Positions 8,763 to 17,450 of a stretch of 64,000 nt of DNA are shown one piece after another. Numbering within the stretch: position 1 is the stretch's first letter; each line of letters begins with the position of its first letter. Location: positions 113,640-177,639 of the IMG/VR virus record IMGVR_UViG_3300042319_001471. One strand, 5' to 3'. The position numbers and the translations under genes were made by a program. Under the pieces are notes generated by a model. It was not told where the DNA came from, ran no database searches, and worked only from the letters and a program-made list of their open reading frames with translations. Source of the stretch: a virus.

Positions 8763-8794
8763 AAGAGGGGATCGTGATGATTCCCTCTTTTTTT
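8763..8794 (+). terminator. Rho-independent terminator
   Basis: AAGAGGGGATC (8763-8773), a five-base loop, and GATTCCCTCTT (8779-8789) pair over 11 bp with one G-T, followed by a run of seven T. It ends the 7712-8737 transcript. Confidence 0.85.
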
Positions 8795-8796
8795 GT

Positions 8797-8807
8797 TAAG
8801 TATTAGC
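8797..8807 (+). promoter_or_regulatory. Late-type promoter TAAGTA-N5-ATG
   Basis: TAAGTA at 8797-8802, five bases, ATG at 8808. It begins right after the terminator T-run and fixes the start of the next gene. Confidence 0.6.
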
Positions 8808-9164
8808 ATGAAGTCCTTTCTGGAATTTTTCGAAGAGCGCAATGGTGTGATACTTGAGTATCGACACAAGGATGGATTTGGTGACATTAAGCAATCCCTC
8901 CACGCCAATAATAAGAAGGGGGGTAATATTACCCGCGATCCCCTGACAAGAAAGATACCATGGAACAAAGGACCGTATAAGAAGATCAGAACAGCAGGAG
9001 AGATTCTGATTGGGGATGATCTGTTAAAGGAATTGGGACAACTCAATGGTGTGGAATTTAAAGATGGTAAAGAGATCAAAAGAAAAAACAGTAATCAAAT
9101 CCTAAAGCTGTTCACCAATCTCCATGGTCAACAATGTGGTAAAATCGTAGAAGTTAAAAAATAA
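8808..9164 (+). CDS. Basic protein with a capsid-targeting-like N-terminus
   Basis: 118 residues, Lys/Arg-rich. The N-terminus MKSFLEFFEERNG resembles the capsid-targeting peptide of T4 internal proteins (MKTYQEFIAE), which the prohead protease removes. A start upstream at 8793 (TTG) would lie inside the terminator tail, so ATG 8808 is used. A basic internal head protein is a reasonable inference; it could bind packaged DNA. Confidence 0.72.
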   Translation: MKSFLEFFEERNGVILEYRHKDGFGDIKQSLHANNKKGGNITRDPLTRKIPWNKGPYKKIRTAGEILIGDDLLKELGQLNGVEFKDGKEIKRKNSNQILKLFTNLHGQQCGKIVEVKK

Positions 9165-10072
9165 TGGGTTGTCCAACAATTCCACTTTCCTGTCTCACTC
9201 CTGAAAACATCTTTGCTGGTGTTTATCGCCCCAATTGCGGGGGATTTGCCGATCCTTCCAATTTCAAGGCTGAAAGAGCCATATTCAATTCCCAATTTGG
9301 GGAGCTTATCAATAATTATGGGGTGGAGATTGATTATTATGTGAACACCTTCAACCCAAAGGCAATGAACTCCATCTATGGGGAACACACTCTCATGTAT
9401 TGGCTCGGTCCAACAGTTATCAAAGCATATATCCAGATGGAGAATGCCTCCCCAATTTATGCTCTGGCTGGTATGGATTCCCCCGATACTTTGACACTCT
9501 ATTTACATATTGATGATTTTAATGTCAAATTTGCTGGACTTAGCGTATTTGATGGTGTTTTAAGAGATGAAAACAATAATCCCATATTAACGGAAGCAGG
9601 GGAGCAAATTATTATTGATCAGGAAAATGGTCCATGGGCTTGCGAACCCAAATCACAGGATAAGATCAGGGTGACACCATTTGGATGTGATAGGCCGAAT
9701 GGCAGGGGAGCCAAGATATTTGAGGTTACGGAAGCTCTGGATGAAGATGCCGCTGAACTCAATCCTGCAATGGGTCATTATGTTTGGAGATTGAAAGCTG
9801 TTCGTAGTGAGCATAACTTCACCACCAATGAACCAAGGGAAAATATGAATCATCAAATTGCTGATAATTCTTTCTTCGGTAAGCTGTCTTCCACGATGTT
9901 CCCAGAATTGACGGGAATGTATCCGGGTCTTTCGGCAGCATTTTTGTCGCTATCTTCTGTTCTGGATGATAACAAGATATACACCGAAAGTTCCGATGAA
10001 ATCGTGCAAAGGGATGTGTTTCCTCCATCCACGGGAGGTAGTGATGGTAGTGTATATGGGAATTATTTCTAA
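9164..10072 (+). CDS. Neck protein, T4 gp14-like (tentative)
   Basis: 302 residues directly upstream of the terminase, where gp14 lies in T4-like phages. The layout agrees with gp14: an early block VEIDYYVNTFNPKAMNSIYGE, then TLYLHIDDF, then KIRVTPFGCDRPNGRGAKIFEVTEA and a closing WRLKAVRSEHNF. gp14 connects the filled head to the tail. Similarity is by pattern and order only. Confidence 0.75.
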   Translation: MGCPTIPLSCLTPENIFAGVYRPNCGGFADPSNFKAERAIFNSQFGELINNYGVEIDYYVNTFNPKAMNSIYGEHTLMYWLGPTVIKAYIQMENASPIYALAGMDSPDTLTLYLHIDDFNVKFAGLSVFDGVLRDENNNPILTEAGEQIIIDQENGPWACEPKSQDKIRVTPFGCDRPNGRGAKIFEVTEALDEDAAELNPAMGHYVWRLKAVRSEHNFTTNEPRENMNHQIADNSFFGKLSSTMFPELTGMYPGLSAAFLSLSSVLDDNKIYTESSDEIVQRDVFPPSTGGSDGSVYGNYF

Positions 10073-10081
10073 ATAGGTAAT
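10070..10081 (+). promoter_or_regulatory. Late-type promoter before terminase part 1 (N6)
   Basis: TAAATA at 10070-10075 overlaps the upstream stop codon. Six bases separate it from the ATG at 10082 instead of the usual five. Confidence 0.55.
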
Positions 10082-10441
10082 ATGGGTAGGAAAAAAGATA
10101 CATATATGGGCAATCCTAATTTGCCCACAGCTAGTGCTACATTCGAATATACACCAGAGATGGTGGCTGAGATTGCCAAGTGTCGGGATGATATTTTATA
10201 TTTTGCTGAAAATTATTTCTATATCATTGAGCCGGATTTAGGTAAGATTAAAATACCGTTGTTACCATATCAGAAGCGGTTGCTGAACGCATTTAGAGAT
10301 AACAGATTTAATATTGTCAACTCATCTCGTCAATCGGGAAAATGTTTTGTTGGTGATACTAAAATAAAAATACGAAACAAAAAAACAGGTGAAATAGAAG
10401 AAGTTGAAGCTGAAAAGTTTTACAATTCTATTAAAAAATAG
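10082..10441 (+). CDS. 17: Terminase large subunit, N-extein plus N-intein (split gene, part 1)
   Basis: 119 residues. Residues 1-87 are the terminase N-terminus ending NSSRQSGK, the first part of the Walker A loop. Residues 88-119 (from 10343) are a 32-residue N-intein that opens with the catalytic Cys1 (CFVGDTKIKI) and ends at a stop. Very short N-inteins split near the N-terminus are the atypical class known from environmental TerL genes (AceL-TerL). Protein trans-splicing with the product of 11723-13585 would restore a 592-residue terminase. Without splicing, the ATPase would have no complete P-loop. Confidence 0.92.
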   Translation: MGRKKDTYMGNPNLPTASATFEYTPEMVAEIAKCRDDILYFAENYFYIIEPDLGKIKIPLLPYQKRLLNAFRDNRFNIVNSSRQSGKCFVGDTKIKIRNKKTGEIEEVEAEKFYNSIKK

Positions 10442-10463
10442 ACAAATATCTAAGCGATTAGAC

Positions 10464-10474
10464 TAAATATATAC
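10464..10474 (+). promoter_or_regulatory. Late-type promoter before the homing endonuclease
   Basis: TAAATA at 10464-10469, five bases, ATG at 10475. Confidence 0.6.
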
Positions 10475-11722
10475 ATGACGAACAAAACATGTATAATTAC
10501 TGGAAAATTATTGTCAGATGGAAAAAAGTGGAAGGGTTGTCATAGTAGAACCTTGTTTTTTATATATAAAGATAATAAATTTGATTTAGAAAAAACTAAA
10601 GAAGATGTTGAAAATAACTTGATATATATTGACGAGTATGATGAATATTATTCTTGTTGGAGAGCAGCATCCAGATCATTGGGAATGAGATACAATCTGA
10701 GTGAAGTTGATAAAATATCTCTCTATGAAAAATATTTTAAACCGAATAGTAAATGTAAAAAACATGATTGTAATAATCAAGTTCCTTATGATTTTTTGAA
10801 GTATAATACTTGTTGTTTGTTGCATTATAATCAAAATTTGAAAAGTTTAAAATTAAAAGATTTTAAATACACCTGTTTAGAAGATGGGAATACATTCACA
10901 AGAATAAATCGCTTGACTAGACACCTCAAAGGTGTGCTAAACATCGATCCAGAAGATTATTATAAAAAACATATTAAAAAATGTGATAGTGAGGGATTTT
11001 GTAAATGGTGTAAAACCCCAACACGATTTAAAAATGTGCGAGATGGATACGATAAATTTTGCTACAACACATCTTGTAATGTTTTGTGGTATAATAAACA
11101 TGAAAATCGCGCTAAAAATTGCGCTGAAAAGATTAGAAAAACACATTTAATCGGGGATCGTTTACCATCTCAAGAGGGATATTGGTTAAAACGAGGACAT
11201 ACGCAAGAGGAGGCTTATAAAAAAGTTAGAGAAACACAAGCCACCAACGCTGTTGACTCTATCATGGAAAGAAAGAAATGCTCATTGGAAGAAGCAGTTC
11301 AAATTAGAGCTGAAATAACCGATAAATGGTTGAAATCATTTAAGAGAATGAATTATTCAATGATTTCACAGAAATTGTTTGTTGAGGTTTGGAAAAGAGT
11401 GAAAGATAAATATAAAAATATTTACTTCGCAACATTAAACAATGGAGAGATTGTCAACGATGGTAAAAATCATGAGTTTAGGGTGAAAACATTTAGATCA
11501 AGTAGAAAAATAGATTTTTATATCAAAGATATTAATAAATGCATCGAATTTGACGGGACATATTGGCATGGGAAAAAAGGTAAAGGGGCTTCTGAAGAAT
11601 TATTAAGGGAAAGTGAAATAATTGGAACGTTGGGGTGTAAAGTTTTACACGTTAAAGAAAAAGATTTCAATAATGATAATGAAAAAATCATAGAAGATTG
11701 TGTAAATTTTTTAAATAGTTAA
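10475..11722 (+). CDS. Free-standing homing endonuclease, Vsr-like, inside the split terminase
   Basis: 415 residues between the two terminase halves. Several Cys/His clusters in the first 240 residues (for example CKKHDCNNQ and CKWCKTP) look like zinc-binding DNA-contact modules. The C-terminal 90 residues read KIDFYIKDINKCIEFDGTYWHG, then a conserved Glu and CKVLHVKEKDF, which fits the Vsr/PD-(D/E)XK-like nuclease described for fractured split-intein genes. It would cut intein-free terminase alleles and spread the whole arrangement. The gene is AT-richer than its neighbours, as expected of an invading element. Confidence 0.88.
   Translation: MTNKTCIITGKLLSDGKKWKGCHSRTLFFIYKDNKFDLEKTKEDVENNLIYIDEYDEYYSCWRAASRSLGMRYNLSEVDKISLYEKYFKPNSKCKKHDCNNQVPYDFLKYNTCCLLHYNQNLKSLKLKDFKYTCLEDGNTFTRINRLTRHLKGVLNIDPEDYYKKHIKKCDSEGFCKWCKTPTRFKNVRDGYDKFCYNTSCNVLWYNKHENRAKNCAEKIRKTHLIGDRLPSQEGYWLKRGHTQEEAYKKVRETQATNAVDSIMERKKCSLEEAVQIRAEITDKWLKSFKRMNYSMISQKLFVEVWKRVKDKYKNIYFATLNNGEIVNDGKNHEFRVKTFRSSRKIDFYIKDINKCIEFDGTYWHGKKGKGASEELLRESEIIGTLGCKVLHVKEKDFNNDNEKIIEDCVNFLNS
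11712..11722 (+). promoter_or_regulatory. Late-type promoter before terminase part 2
   Basis: TAAATA at 11712-11717 lies in the last codons of the homing endonuclease. Exactly five bases separate it from the ATG at 11723, so part 2 has its own leaderless promoter. Confidence 0.6.
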
Positions 11723-13585
11723 ATGGGGAAGATAATAGAAACCATAGATTTAACTGATTATGAAATCTGGACTGATTCTGGGTGGCACGACTTGACACAT
11801 CTTCATAAGACAGTTGTATATGATGTGTGGATCATAACAACCGAAAATTTTCAATTAGAATGTGCTGATGAACACATAATTTTTAAAAATTCTGATTATG
11901 AGGAAGTTTTTTGTGAGAACTTGAATATTGGTGATAATATTTGGACGGAAAACGGTCTTGAAGCGGTTTTATCAATTGTTAAGACTGATCGTAGCGAACA
12001 TATGTATGATGCGACTGTGGATAGCGAAGATCATCGAATTTTCACTAACGGTATTTTAAGTCATAATACCACATGTCTAACCATATTAGCCCTACATGAG
12101 ACTTGTTTTAAGGATTATAGAAACACTATAATCGTTGCCAACAAAGAAGACACCGCGAAAATGATTTTCAAGCGTGTTAAATTAGCATATGAGGAATTGC
12201 CCAACTGGTTGAAACCCGGAGTTAAAACATGGGGTCAGGAAAGCACCGAATTTTCAAATGGTTCAACCATCGGGATTGCAACGACAAGTAGTTCAACTGC
12301 GAGAGGAAGCACTATTCAATGCCTCTTACTTGACGAATTGGCGTGGGTTGATCCCGATAGTTTGGTGGTTGATTTCATGTCTTCTGTCCTACCAACCATC
12401 TCCAGAGCAAAAACATCTAAAATATTAATCACTTCAACTCCCAGAGGAAAAGATAATGTTTTTTATAAAATGTTTGCAGATGCGTTGAAAAAAGGAACTG
12501 ATGGGTGGAACGAATTTCACGCTGAAACGATCACTTGGGAGGAGGTTCCGGGTAGAGACGAAGCATGGAAATTGAAAGAAGTTGCTCGTTTAGGATCATA
12601 TGAATTATTTGAACAGGAATATAATTGTCATTTTGTTGACAATAGTGAATCATCGTTGGACGAAGCATTGTTCGATAAACTTAAAATCGATTGTAAATCA
12701 CCGCTCCACATCCTAAAAGACGGTAAATATAAAATATGGGAAGAATACGATCCTGAGAAAATTTATGTCATTGGGGGAGACGTTTCCGAAGGTGTTGGGT
12801 TGGATGCATCGGTTTTAGAAGTCCTTGACATCACAAACCCCAATGAAATCATACAAGTTGCGGAATATCATAATAATATGATCGGCCCATCGGAATTTAC
12901 CAATGAAGTTGTTGAAATTTGTGGGCATTGGGGAAATCCTTTGCTATTGATTGAGCGCAACAACCAAGGAACCGGAGTATGTGATACCTTGGCAAATACA
13001 CATATGTATCAGAATCTTGTGTCTTGGGGAGCCAAGGAAGCGCATAAGAACAAGCAGAATGGTATGATTTCCCACATCAATACCAAATACAAAGCGGTTC
13101 TCAACCAGAGATATTTTGTTAATGAAGCGCAATCCGTGGTATTCCGCAACATCGACACCCTGAAAGAGTTCAAGATGTTTGTGCGATACCCAAATGGCTC
13201 TTGGAAAGCCAAAAGCGGGGAACATGATGACCGTGTGATGGCATTTGTGTGGGCATTGATGGCTCTTTACAAGGATATAACTGAATTGTATTTTGAAGTT
13301 GAGGAACTGGATGATTGTGATAAACCTTTACGCATAAAACCCATCGATCAGGGACTTCACCAATACAGATCATCCACATCCATATACACGAATGAAGAGG
13401 TTGACAAGATTGAACACTCCAATATCTCTCCCATGCTCTTCGGAGGATTTGGGGGTGCTGCTGTCAGCGACATGGCGGAATTGGAAGCTGCGGGTTGGGC
13501 TTTACCAGATCATTCGGTGTTCTCCAATCCCGAAAGGAATATCTCTTCCGATCAATGGGCAGCAATGGAGAAATATTTCGGTTGA
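11723..13585 (+). CDS. 17: Terminase large subunit, C-intein plus C-extein (split gene, part 2)
   Basis: 620 residues. Residues 1-115 are the C-intein, with block-B-like ADEH and the C-terminal splice block FTNGILSHN. The C-extein begins at 12068 with Thr +1 (TTCLTILALHE) and completes the Walker A loop as SRQSGK/TT. Then come Walker B LLLDELAW, the coupling motif ITSTPRG, and RNase-H-like nuclease acidic residues in VIGGDVSEG, LLIERNNQG and HDDRVMAF. This is the packaging motor ATPase and headful nuclease. Confidence 0.95.
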   Translation: MGKIIETIDLTDYEIWTDSGWHDLTHLHKTVVYDVWIITTENFQLECADEHIIFKNSDYEEVFCENLNIGDNIWTENGLEAVLSIVKTDRSEHMYDATVDSEDHRIFTNGILSHNTTCLTILALHETCFKDYRNTIIVANKEDTAKMIFKRVKLAYEELPNWLKPGVKTWGQESTEFSNGSTIGIATTSSSTARGSTIQCLLLDELAWVDPDSLVVDFMSSVLPTISRAKTSKILITSTPRGKDNVFYKMFADALKKGTDGWNEFHAETITWEEVPGRDEAWKLKEVARLGSYELFEQEYNCHFVDNSESSLDEALFDKLKIDCKSPLHILKDGKYKIWEEYDPEKIYVIGGDVSEGVGLDASVLEVLDITNPNEIIQVAEYHNNMIGPSEFTNEVVEICGHWGNPLLLIERNNQGTGVCDTLANTHMYQNLVSWGAKEAHKNKQNGMISHINTKYKAVLNQRYFVNEAQSVVFRNIDTLKEFKMFVRYPNGSWKAKSGEHDDRVMAFVWALMALYKDITELYFEVEELDDCDKPLRIKPIDQGLHQYRSSTSIYTNEEVDKIEHSNISPMLFGGFGGAAVSDMAELEAAGWALPDHSVFSNPERNISSDQWAAMEKYFG

Positions 13586-13615
13586 TTTTGTGTGTTTTCA
13601 TGCTAACGTGAAAGT

Positions 13616-14122
13616 GTGAAATGTTATGAAAATTACATCACCGATCTAAAAGATGATGAAGTGTTTGTGTTCACTTCGAATTTATTGGGGTGGCACGGGG
13701 CCGGATCAGCGGGATATGCATCTTTTGGAGAAATTGGTAACGTTTGGAGAAAATACGATTACCATTTAAAAGAGAATGGGTGGAAAGGTCGATGGAATGT
13801 GAAGGGTTGTGCTGAAGGTATCCAAGAAGGGCGAGAGGGTAAATCATATGCAATCCCATCCGTCACGAAAGCGGGAGCCAAACGATCCATACCAAAAAAA
13901 CAATTAAAACAAAATATCCAAAGGTTTTACCGATTTGCGGAGAATAATCCAAAGTGGAAATTCTATGTCGCGCAGGATGCGAAGTTGGGATATAATGGTT
14001 ATGATGTGGATGAAATGGTGGAAATGTGGGCAGTTGAATATCCTCCCGATAATGTTTATTTTTATAAACCATTCTATGATCTGTTAAAGGAGCGTTTCCC
14101 ATTAAATATGTTTAGTGAGTAA
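13616..14122 (+). CDS. A1S_2505-like / macro-fold-like phage protein
   Basis: 168 residues with a GTG start. The pattern FVFTSNLLGWHGAGSAGYA followed by GKSYAIPSV and a C-terminal GYNGYDVDEM block matches a small family of phage and plasmid proteins that look related to macro domains, which bind ADP-ribose-like ligands. The biochemical role is not known to me. It lies between terminase and a tube gene and overlaps the next gene by eight bases. Confidence 0.75.
   Translation: MKCYENYITDLKDDEVFVFTSNLLGWHGAGSAGYASFGEIGNVWRKYDYHLKENGWKGRWNVKGCAEGIQEGREGKSYAIPSVTKAGAKRSIPKKQLKQNIQRFYRFAENNPKWKFYVAQDAKLGYNGYDVDEMVEMWAVEYPPDNVYFYKPFYDLLKERFPLNMFSE
14103..14114 (+). promoter_or_regulatory. Late-type promoter TAAATA-N6-GTG
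   Basis: TAAATA at 14103-14108, six bases, GTG at 14115; it lies within the upstream gene and supports the GTG start. Confidence 0.45.
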
Positions 14123-14723
14123 TACAGAGGTCCGACAATCGTTCTTAAATCGCAGCAGGAAGGATAAATTCCTTCTCGTTTTCGATTTGCCCCCAATTTT
14201 AAAGAGAATCCAATCCAATTACACAAGGAATGACAATACCATCATTCCCGATAGTGTGCAATTCAGCATCTATGGGACGATGGTTCCGGGATTGACCATT
14301 AAAGCGATTGCCACCCGATATGCGGGAGATACGCTTTATGTGTCAAGCCATAGCAAAGACCCTTATCCTCCCGTAAATGTCAAATTCAAAGTGGATAGCG
14401 GATATAATAATTATTGGGTAATTTACCAATGGCTGAATCTACAACATGACCAAAAGACGGGTCAATTCAATGAAAAGGGTATTATAGTGGATGGTAATTT
14501 TTCGGATTATCAGACGGATATTACGATGTATGGATTGGATGAATATGATAATAAAGTAATTCAATTTAAATATACGAAAGCTTTTGTAACATCAATCGAT
14601 GAATTAGCATTCTCTCAGAATGAGACGGGTGAAATGGAGATTGAAAGCGGATTTACTTTTGTTTTCTCACAAATGCACATCAATTTACTGGGATGTGATA
14701 GATATAATCAGACTCTGAGTTGA
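14115..14723 (+). CDS. Tail-tube-fold protein (T4 gp19/gp54-like)
   Basis: 202 residues. The second half (DITMYGLDEYDNKVIQF...ELAFSQNETGEMEIESGFTF) lines up by eye with the end of T4 gp19. The first half has SIYGTMVPGLTIKAIATRYAGD. It is one of three tube-like proteins here (also 18224 and 18821); this one may be a terminator or initiator disc. Its place just before the sheath gene agrees with a tail role. Confidence 0.75.
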   Translation: MSNTEVRQSFLNRSRKDKFLLVFDLPPILKRIQSNYTRNDNTIIPDSVQFSIYGTMVPGLTIKAIATRYAGDTLYVSSHSKDPYPPVNVKFKVDSGYNNYWVIYQWLNLQHDQKTGQFNEKGIIVDGNFSDYQTDITMYGLDEYDNKVIQFKYTKAFVTSIDELAFSQNETGEMEIESGFTFVFSQMHINLLGCDRYNQTLS

Positions 14724-14742
14724 CATTTCAATTTTTCAAGGT

Positions 14743-14753
14743 AAAGTAATTCC
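14743..14753 (+). promoter_or_regulatory. Weak late-type box AAAGTA-N5-ATG
   Basis: TAAAGTA is one base from the consensus; five bases precede the ATG at 14754. Confidence 0.35.
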
Positions 14754-14924
14754 ATGGAAAATATATTTTTAGGAAAATTACCAACAATGGTTCAAGGAGA
14801 AGAACCATTGGGTGCAGAATTGATAGCCAAATTGGAAAAATATGCAGAAGATAATAAATTACCGTCTTTCAAGATTGTCGAGGATGTTGATGGAAATTCT
14901 GTGGCAGAGATGATTGAAAAATAG
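14754..14924 (+). CDS. Small acidic protein (56 residues)
   Basis: ATG at 14754, TAG at 14922. It reads MENIFLGKLPTMVQGEEP, then a helical stretch and the ending VAEMIEK. It fills the gap between tube-like and sheath genes. No family recognised. Confidence 0.65.
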   Translation: MENIFLGKLPTMVQGEEPLGAELIAKLEKYAEDNKLPSFKIVEDVDGNSVAEMIEK

Positions 14925-14963
14925 TGTGTTTTATAGAATAACAAATTTTCAGCCATAAATTGC

Positions 14964-14974
14964 TAAATAGTAAT
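14964..14974 (+). promoter_or_regulatory. Late-type promoter of the sheath gene
   Basis: TAAATA at 14964-14969, five bases, ATG at 14975. This places the start at MATRTINSAG rather than at the upstream TTG. Confidence 0.65.
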
Positions 14975-17356
14975 ATGGCAACACGCACAATAAATTCGGC
15001 TGGGGTGGAGATATTTGAGAGAGATTTAAGTCTCGTCGCACAGGCGAATGTAGGGACTAATATTTTCGTAGCAGGTTATACACCTCAAGGATATTCTGAT
15101 GAGGTTATCAAAATCACTTCCAGAGACGAACTGGAAGCAATCTATGGAACCCCAACCAATAGCGCAGAACGTTATTTCTATTACACTGTGAGGGAACTCC
15201 TGAATTCTCCCGCAAACATCTACACTTTCCGTCTTCCTTATGGTTCCGGTTCTGGTGATGGATTTGGAAGCCAACATTCTGCCCTTGTTTATCCCGTTGT
15301 TGCCGCAACCCCCACCGGAGTTACCACAACGAGAAACCTCGATCTCTCCGCTGGAACCTATTTCCTCGGAAAACCCTATCAGATTACCCTATCGGAAACG
15401 GAATTTGCCCAAGCCATGGAAGGAACCCTCTTTGATTGGTCTGCAACGGCATCTCCCCTTTCCTCTTTTTCCTCTGTAAAGGCAAATACCCTTTCTGCCA
15501 TGGGCGGTGCTGGTATCATTGTGCTTGATAAAGCCCAAACCACGATCAATAGCCAATTTGAAGGTTATTATGTCGGTATCGCAGATAACGTAAATCTCAA
15601 TCCAGCATCCAATTTTGATGCAATCACCCGCGCATATACCACAAGCCTTACTGCTGGTGTGATTTCGGATTTCACGCAGATTCCAAACGGAACGCTCCAA
15701 TTCAATCTCTCCGCTACCGATGGAGGTGCCACTGGTAGTATTTCCCAAGTCATGGAGAACCTTACCGACTACAACATTGCCGATAGGGAAGACGATGACC
15801 TTCTTAACGTTGGTGTCTTCAAGCTCCGTAAGAGTGTATATGCAACGGAAGCATTCAAGCTGGATTATGTGCTTGATGACCGTATCGTGGGTTCCATTGA
15901 TACTTTCAGAACTCAACTCAATCCAAATGGTGGACCATCCGTTCCATTCTTCCTTGAAACTCAGGATACCAATTCCCGCAATGTGGAAATCATGGTCAAT
16001 CCATACATCTCCAACAAGTTCACCGAATCCTCGCTGGATTCTTCGGGTAATCCCACCAAGAAAATCCGTGTGGTAACTGAGAGCTTGCTTGCCACTCAAT
16101 ATACAAGCATCTCCGCTGCATTAGGTATTACAACCACTACCTCTACCGCCTCCGCTCTTAGTTCTAATTTAACAGTAGCTAACACATATGCACTTTCGGG
16201 TCTTTCTGAAAGCGTTGGAGTCGCAAATGCCCTGTATCCTCTGGGTGTTTACAATCCTGTCAAGATCACCCAAAAAATCATCGGCAATGTTCCAACCAAG
16301 ATCAACCGCGCTCTGGAAAGCATCAAGAATGATGAAATCTATGACATTGATGTGGTTGTCGAAGGTGGTCTGGGAACGATCTTCACGATGACATCTGCTG
16401 CGGGAACCGCATATTATGACGATACCCTTTATAACAGTGCGTTGAAGGCTAAGGTGGACTCCCTGAGAACATCCCAAGATATTTTCTACAATACGGTAGC
16501 AACCGATCTTCGTGCCAATTACAGCGCGATCTTCAACCAATTTGAGAACTTCTGTAACCTCCCCTCCAATACTGGTGGTCGTGGCGACTGCGTATTCATT
16601 GCTGATCCTATCCGTCACATTCTTGTGACTGGAAGAAACACCAAGATTCTTTCTGATAGAAACAAGAACTTCCAAACAGATGTTTATTGGGCTATGAGAC
16701 ACCAATTCGAATTGGAAAACACTTCCTATGCTGCAACTTATGGAAACTGGGTGCAAGCCTATGATGATTTCACAGGTGAAAAGGTTTGGCTTCCATTCTC
16801 TGGATACCAAGCTGCTATCATGGCACGTAGCGATGCTGCGGAATTCCCATGGTCTGCTCCTGCTGGATTCACCCGTGGTCTGGTGACAAACGCTCTGGAC
16901 ATCGCAATCAATCCGAATCAGAAACAGCGTGATGAGTTCTACAAGATCAACATCAACCCTGTTATGTTCTCCCCCGCCCAAGGTGTGGTTGTCTTTGGTC
17001 AAAAGACCATGAGCCGCAAACCAAGCGCATTTGATCGCATCAATGTCCGTAGGTTGTTCCTTGCTCTGGAAAGACCTACCAAGAAAGCTGCCCAATTCTT
17101 CGTGTTTGAACCCAACAACGAATTCACACGCACTCGCTTGGTAAACACGCTTACGCCGATTTTCGAATTTGCGAAACAGAACGGTGGTTGCTATGATTAT
17201 CTGATCGTTTGCGACGAAAGGAATAATACTCCACAAGTCATTGATACCAATGAGTTGAAGGTTGATATTCTGATCAAACCAACGAGAACCGCTGAGTTTA
17301 TTTTGATAACTTTTACGGCTACCCGTAGTGATGCGAATCTGGAAGAATTGATTTAA
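14975..17356 (+). CDS. 18: Contractile tail sheath protein (T4 gp18-like)
   Basis: 793 residues. The N-terminus ATRTINSAGVEIFERDLS is the gp18 pattern. The C-terminal domain has VRRLFLALERPTKKAAQFFVFEPNNEFTRTRL and a closing KPTRTAEFILITFTATRSDANLEEL, the conserved sheath core and strand-exchange arm. Sheath subunits polymerise round the tube and contract at infection. The protein is somewhat longer than T4 gp18 (659 residues), with extra Ser/Thr-rich loops at about residues 90-390. A terminator follows the gene. Confidence 0.95.
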   Translation: MATRTINSAGVEIFERDLSLVAQANVGTNIFVAGYTPQGYSDEVIKITSRDELEAIYGTPTNSAERYFYYTVRELLNSPANIYTFRLPYGSGSGDGFGSQHSALVYPVVAATPTGVTTTRNLDLSAGTYFLGKPYQITLSETEFAQAMEGTLFDWSATASPLSSFSSVKANTLSAMGGAGIIVLDKAQTTINSQFEGYYVGIADNVNLNPASNFDAITRAYTTSLTAGVISDFTQIPNGTLQFNLSATDGGATGSISQVMENLTDYNIADREDDDLLNVGVFKLRKSVYATEAFKLDYVLDDRIVGSIDTFRTQLNPNGGPSVPFFLETQDTNSRNVEIMVNPYISNKFTESSLDSSGNPTKKIRVVTESLLATQYTSISAALGITTTTSTASALSSNLTVANTYALSGLSESVGVANALYPLGVYNPVKITQKIIGNVPTKINRALESIKNDEIYDIDVVVEGGLGTIFTMTSAAGTAYYDDTLYNSALKAKVDSLRTSQDIFYNTVATDLRANYSAIFNQFENFCNLPSNTGGRGDCVFIADPIRHILVTGRNTKILSDRNKNFQTDVYWAMRHQFELENTSYAATYGNWVQAYDDFTGEKVWLPFSGYQAAIMARSDAAEFPWSAPAGFTRGLVTNALDIAINPNQKQRDEFYKININPVMFSPAQGVVVFGQKTMSRKPSAFDRINVRRLFLALERPTKKAAQFFVFEPNNEFTRTRLVNTLTPIFEFAKQNGGCYDYLIVCDERNNTPQVIDTNELKVDILIKPTRTAEFILITFTATRSDANLEELI

Positions 17357-17379
17357 CCATCTGACTAAATAAAAAATCT

Positions 17380-17415
17380 AAATCCCGATTGGTTTTTACT
17401 AATCGGGATTTTTTA
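17380..17415 (+). terminator. Rho-independent terminator after the sheath gene
   Basis: AAATCCCGATT (17380-17390) and AATCGGGATTT (17401-17411) form an 11-bp stem with a ten-base loop, followed by T-rich sequence. Confidence 0.88.
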
Positions 17416-17439
17416 TTAGAAAAGATTGTGTCGAACAAC

Positions 17440-17450
17440 TAAATAATAAT
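17440..17450 (+). promoter_or_regulatory. Late-type promoter of the GIY-YIG gene
   Basis: TAAATA at 17440-17445, five bases, ATG at 17451. Confidence 0.6.

Noticed and set aside
16169-17236. 355-residue minus-strand frame opposite the sheath gene
   Set aside because: The plus strand has an unmistakable sheath protein with a late promoter; the opposite frame has no recognisable features.
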